This document shows, piece by piece, positions 5,225-7,707 of a stretch of DNA of 7,707 bases. Within the stretch, counting starts at the first letter, position 1; the number at the start of each line of letters is the position of its first letter. Made by a program: the position numbers and the translations under genes. This DNA comes from Patescibacteria group bacterium (GTDB taxonomy: Bacteria; Patescibacteriota; Gracilibacteria; UBA1369). A model generated the notes under the pieces. The model was not told the origin of the DNA. It saw only the letters and a program-made list of their open reading frames with translations, and ran no database searches. The DNA lies in the NCBI GenBank assembly GCA_018825335.1, contig JAHJEW010000112.1:1-7707 (forward strand). Reading direction: 5' to 3'.

Positions 5225-6580
5225 TTAATAAATCGCTTCACCCGGAGAGTACATATCCCTGTTTTCTTCGCCGATGCGCTTGATGATCTCATCAACAACC
5301 TTGTCAAAAGGCACGGTTTTCTGGGTTCCCACCCTCATGTCTCTGACAATGGCGGCATTCTCGCGAACTTCAGTAATGCCGATGATAATCGTGTATGGCA
5401 CTTTAAACTTATCGGCAAGACGCAATTGCGTTTTAATGGCTCCTTTACCCAGCGCGCCCATCGTCCTGATTCCATTGTCGCGAAGATCCACAATCAGCGG
5501 CAGACATTTTTTCTTGGCCTCTTTACCCAGCTGCGCGACAAAAACATGAAGATCATCCTTTTGCGGAACGCGTATCTTTTCCCGTTTCATATTGGCGATA
5601 ATCCTTTCGATTCCGGCCGCGAAACCGCACGCAGGAGTCGGTTGACCGCCCATCAGCTCTATAAGACCGTCGTAGCGCCCGCCCCCGCCTATTGCGTTTT
5701 GCGCGCCATCCGTCTTATCCCAAAACTCAAAAACGGTTTTTGTATAATAATCCAGACCCCTCACAAGTGAGGGATTTTCATGATATTCAATGCCCAATTC
5801 CCCCAGATACTCCTTAAGTTCTTCATGATACTCTTTGCTCTCCTCGGAAAGATGATCGGACATTTTCGGTGCTATCTGGGCCAGGATTCTGCAGTCCTCC
5901 TCCTTGCAGTCCAGCAGTCGCAGCGGATTCTTGTCCAGACGTTGCTTGCAATTGGCGCAAAGAGAACGTTCTTTGCCGAAATAAAAATCCTTCAGAGCCT
6001 GTGCAAAATTCTGGCGATCTTCCGACGATCCGATACTGTTCAGTTGGAGCGTAAAAAGCTGGGCAATCCCAAGATCGTCCAGAATTTTATTGGAGAGATA
6101 AATGACCTGGGCATCCAGCGCGGGATCACTCTCACCGATAACCTCGAATCCGAACTGCCAGAATTGCCTGTAACGCCCCTTTTGCGGCCTGTCATAGCGG
6201 AAAAAATTCTCTATATAATATAGCTCAACGGGCTGTGGCCAGCTGTTCATGCCATTTTGGATATAAGATCTGACAACGCCGGCGGTTCCTTCAGGTCGCA
6301 GGGTCAGACTGCGCCCCTTGCGATCCTCGAATGTGTACATCTCTTTACTCACAATGTCGCTTGTGTCGCCGATACTGCGCCTGAAAACATCGGTGTATTC
6401 AAAAACCGGAGTGGAAATGCGCCTAAAACCGGCCTGCCTGCACCTGTGCCTGACCACCTTCTTTATAAAAGTATAATAATCGTGATCTTTGGGGAGGATG
6501 TCATGAACTCCTTTTGCGGTCTGATACGGAGGTCCTGCATTCTGCTGAGCCTCATTGTCTGCATTTTCATCGGTGGGCAT
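5225..6580 (-). CDS. hisS: Histidyl-tRNA synthetase
   Basis: A class II aminoacyl-tRNA synthetase that charges tRNA-His; 451 residues, slightly longer than the usual 420-430 because of a polar N-terminal extension of about 18 residues. Seen in order: the N-terminal signature YQTAKGVHDILP (19-30), motif 1 around 52-70, motif 2 with TLRPEGTAG (93-101) and FRYDRPQKGRYRQFWQFG (127-144), the histidine-specific LVRGLDYYTKTVFEF (272-286, catalytic Arg274) and motif 3 ACGFAAGIERI (317-327, Arg326). The anticodon-binding domain spans about 343-440. An insertion holds four cysteines (208, 211, 225, 230) as CxxC...CxxxxC, a pattern known in Gram-positive-type HisRS and compatible with zinc binding. In motif 2 Trp141 replaces the common His of QFHQ. 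A strong extended -10 promoter lies upstream. The ATG at 6580 has no Shine-Dalgarno site; there is no sensible later start. Confidence 0.98.
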   Translation of the reverse strand: MPTDENADNEAQQNAGPPYQTAKGVHDILPKDHDYYTFIKKVVRHRCRQAGFRRISTPVFEYTDVFRRSIGDTSDIVSKEMYTFEDRKGRSLTLRPEGTAGVVRSYIQNGMNSWPQPVELYYIENFFRYDRPQKGRYRQFWQFGFEVIGESDPALDAQVIYLSNKILDDLGIAQLFTLQLNSIGSSEDRQNFAQALKDFYFGKERSLCANCKQRLDKNPLRLLDCKEEDCRILAQIAPKMSDHLSEESKEYHEELKEYLGELGIEYHENPSLVRGLDYYTKTVFEFWDKTDGAQNAIGGGGRYDGLIELMGGQPTPACGFAAGIERIIANMKREKIRVPQKDDLHVFVAQLGKEAKKKCLPLIVDLRDNGIRTMGALGKGAIKTQLRLADKFKVPYTIIIGITEVRENAAIVRDMRVGTQKTVPFDKVVDEIIKRIGEENRDMYSPGEAIY

Positions 6581-6625
6581 AAAGTCGAAATAATTGGCTA
6601 AAAATATACTTAAAGCGTATGTCGG

Positions 6626-6634
6626 ATTATAACA
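6626..6634 (-). promoter_or_regulatory. Extended -10 promoter for hisS
   Basis: On the minus strand the gap between the UPF0104 gene and hisS contains TGTTATAAT: TG at 6634-6633, one base, then a perfect TATAAT at 6631-6626. No good -35 is seen, which is acceptable for an extended -10 promoter. Transcription would start near 6619, giving a leader of about 40 nt. This suggests that hisS, the thioredoxin-like gene and probably the SLH gene can be transcribed independently of the upstream gene. Confidence 0.55.
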
Positions 6635-6635
6635 T

Positions 6636-6676
6636 CTTTCAGGGAAAAAACTAGCTCTTATTTTTATCCTGAAAAG
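6636..6676 (-). repeat. Imperfect inverted repeat spanning the UPF0104 stop codon
   Basis: On the minus strand CTTTTCAGG (6676-6668) pairs with CCTGAAAG (6643-6636), a 7-8 bp stem. Inside it an AAAAA/TTTTT pair could extend the stem past a two-base mismatch, leaving a loop of about 10 nt. The repeat covers the stop codon of the upstream gene, and its last base is one base from the TG of the hisS extended -10. No T run follows the stem, so it is not a standard intrinsic terminator. It could be an operator, an RNA 3'-end structure, or chance. Confidence 0.4.
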
Positions 6677-7658
6677 CGGTTTTTAACATCTGGAAACCCT
6701 GTTTGGAAGCATGGATAAGCCCCAAAAAGACAAAAATAAGGTCACGGATCCTGATAATGAAAACAAGCACAAAAGCATTAATTGCTACTCCAAGCGCCAC
6801 GAAAACGGCCGCCGTTCCGCCTTCAAGAAGACCGAGCCCGCCCGGAACAGGCACAATATAGGCAATATAGGGGATGGTGGAAACAAGGAAAGTCTGAAGA
6901 AAAGTCAGGCGGACGCCCATAAATCGGGCAACCAGATAATGCTCCAGCAGCAAAAAGGATGTGGTAACAAGCGAAATCAGTACAAGCCCGAAAAAAGTTC
7001 TTAAATGATGCTTATAGAAAGAAGCCATTTCATTTTCCAGTTCAATGATTCTATCATGCAGGGACTGAACTTTCCGGAAGCGGTTAAACCGAAAAAAGCG
7101 AAGGATGGAACTAAAAAAGCCGATATTTTTCATCGACGCGAAATAAAACCAGAAAATCGCCGCAAACATAATTACAAGAAGTACCCAGCCGACCGTGCGC
7201 ATTTCCGGCGGAAGCGAACCGTCCAGAATGGCTACCAAAATACCGATCCCAATAAAAAGAAACAGCGCCGCGAACTCCAGGGCTTTGTCTATTACGGCGG
7301 AAGATGTTGCCGTATTGGAGGGTACACCGTCATTTGAAAGTAGAAGGATTCTAAGCGGTTCCCCGCCGGTCTGGGCGCTTGGAGTCAGGTAGCTGAGCGC
7401 GAAACCGGACATTCTGTGAAGAAAAAGACGCCAGAAAGAAATGCCCGCGCCGCTGATTGTGCGCAAAATCAGATGCCATCGAAGGGTATAAAGGCCGAAA
7501 TTCAGGAAAGAAAGGAAAATGAAAATGCCAAAATGAAGCAGCGAAAACTGACGAAGGTGCCGCCATATTTCATCAAAACCCGTCTGAAGCACAACCCCTG
7601 CGAAAAGGATAATGCCGAGAACTGTAAATAAGGAAAGAACTACAAGTCGCTTTTTCAT
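6651..7658 (-). CDS. UPF0104 / lysylphosphatidylglycerol synthase transmembrane-region family protein
   Basis: A 335-residue integral membrane protein with about eight hydrophobic segments, the first at roughly 5-24. It carries the family motifs: an Arg-Trp pair in the second segment (LRWHLIL), TPSAQTGGEPLR (92-103), and VPVPGGLGLLEGG near 270-283. It corresponds to the flippase-like membrane half of MprF and to stand-alone AglD-type relatives; no soluble lysyl-transferase domain follows, so it is not a complete MprF. Related proteins act in lipid or polysaccharide export and are often beside glycosyltransferases; the substrate here is unknown. A helical, charged stretch near 195-215 probably forms a cytoplasmic loop. 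I prefer the ATG at 7658. A TTG at 7664 would add two residues and overlap the upstream stop. No clear Shine-Dalgarno sequence is seen. Confidence 0.92.
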   Translation of the reverse strand: MKKRLVVLSLFTVLGIILFAGVVLQTGFDEIWRHLRQFSLLHFGIFIFLSFLNFGLYTLRWHLILRTISGAGISFWRLFLHRMSGFALSYLTPSAQTGGEPLRILLLSNDGVPSNTATSSAVIDKALEFAALFLFIGIGILVAILDGSLPPEMRTVGWVLLVIMFAAIFWFYFASMKNIGFFSSILRFFRFNRFRKVQSLHDRIIELENEMASFYKHHLRTFFGLVLISLVTTSFLLLEHYLVARFMGVRLTFLQTFLVSTIPYIAYIVPVPGGLGLLEGGTAAVFVALGVAINAFVLVFIIRIRDLIFVFLGLIHASKQGFQMLKTAFQDKNKS

Positions 7659-7660
7659 GA

Positions 7661-7707
7661 TCAACCGTCATAGTACATGCGAAGGGAAGGATCGGCAAGC
7701 ACGCGCG
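7661..7707 (-). CDS. Possible C-terminal end of an upstream gene (partial)
   Basis: One minus-strand frame enters from the right edge, encodes RVLADPSLRMYYDG and stops at TGA (7663-7661), two bases before the UPF0104 ATG. A LADPxLR motif near the C-terminus is common in glycosyltransferases, and such enzymes often neighbour UPF0104 proteins, but 14 residues cannot identify a family. A second frame also stays open for a few codons and ends at 7669, so the frame choice is uncertain. Confidence 0.35.
   Translation of the reverse strand, partial: RVLADPSLRMYYDG

Noticed and set aside
5195..5770. A + strand open frame of 191 codons opposite hisS
   Set aside because: Long, but fully antisense to conserved HisRS domains, with no recognisable protein features.
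7005..7337. Lys/Arg-rich + strand open frames opposite the UPF0104 gene
   Set aside because: The basic composition is the mirror of Phe/Leu/Ile codons of a membrane protein on the other strand.

Overview
The window reads as an ordinary chromosomal segment of a small-genome, monoderm-like bacterium. The best guess is a member of the Patescibacteria (Candidate Phyla Radiation). The supporting traits are a secreted protein with three SLH domains and a CPR-style C-terminus, a stand-alone VKOR-type thioredoxin domain on a membrane anchor, tiny lipoproteins, very tight gene packing and almost no Shine-Dalgarno sequences. This placement is inference, since no rRNA or marker set is present. UGA is used as a normal stop (malic enzyme, GDPD), which argues against the UGA-Gly lineages.

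Layout. One charged, low-complexity C-terminal tail (2-232) lies on the + strand and converges on yebC with a 24-nt gap. All other genes are on the - strand. In their direction of transcription (right to left) they are: the last codons of an unknown gene (7661-7707), an LPG-synthase-like (UPF0104) membrane protein, hisS, a membrane-anchored thioredoxin-like protein, a three-SLH surface protein, a lipoprotein with 14-residue repeats, a Pro/Gly-rich lipoprotein, malic enzyme, a glycerophosphodiester phosphodiesterase and yebC. The two longest gaps between genes are about 70-80 nt. One, before hisS, holds an excellent extended -10 promoter. The other, before the repeat lipoprotein, is AT-rich with a weaker promoter candidate. 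There is no RNA gene, CRISPR array, insertion sequence or convincing terminator, and no gene-free stretch over 300 bases.

How the genes may work together. The central block is envelope-oriented: a flippase/synthase-like membrane protein, an extracytoplasmic disulfide-exchange domain, an S-layer-homology protein and two lipoproteins. The flanking genes are housekeeping: histidyl-tRNA synthetase, malate-to-pyruvate conversion, phosphodiester breakdown and a YebC translation/regulatory factor. I see no sign of a defence system, a mobile element or a clearly new multi-gene system. The points most worth a second look are the near absence of Shine-Dalgarno sites, a probable leaderless yebC start, the 42-bp in-frame tandem repeat in a lipoprotein gene, the CADC active site of the thioredoxin-like protein, and the conserved-looking uncharacterised C-terminus of the SLH protein.
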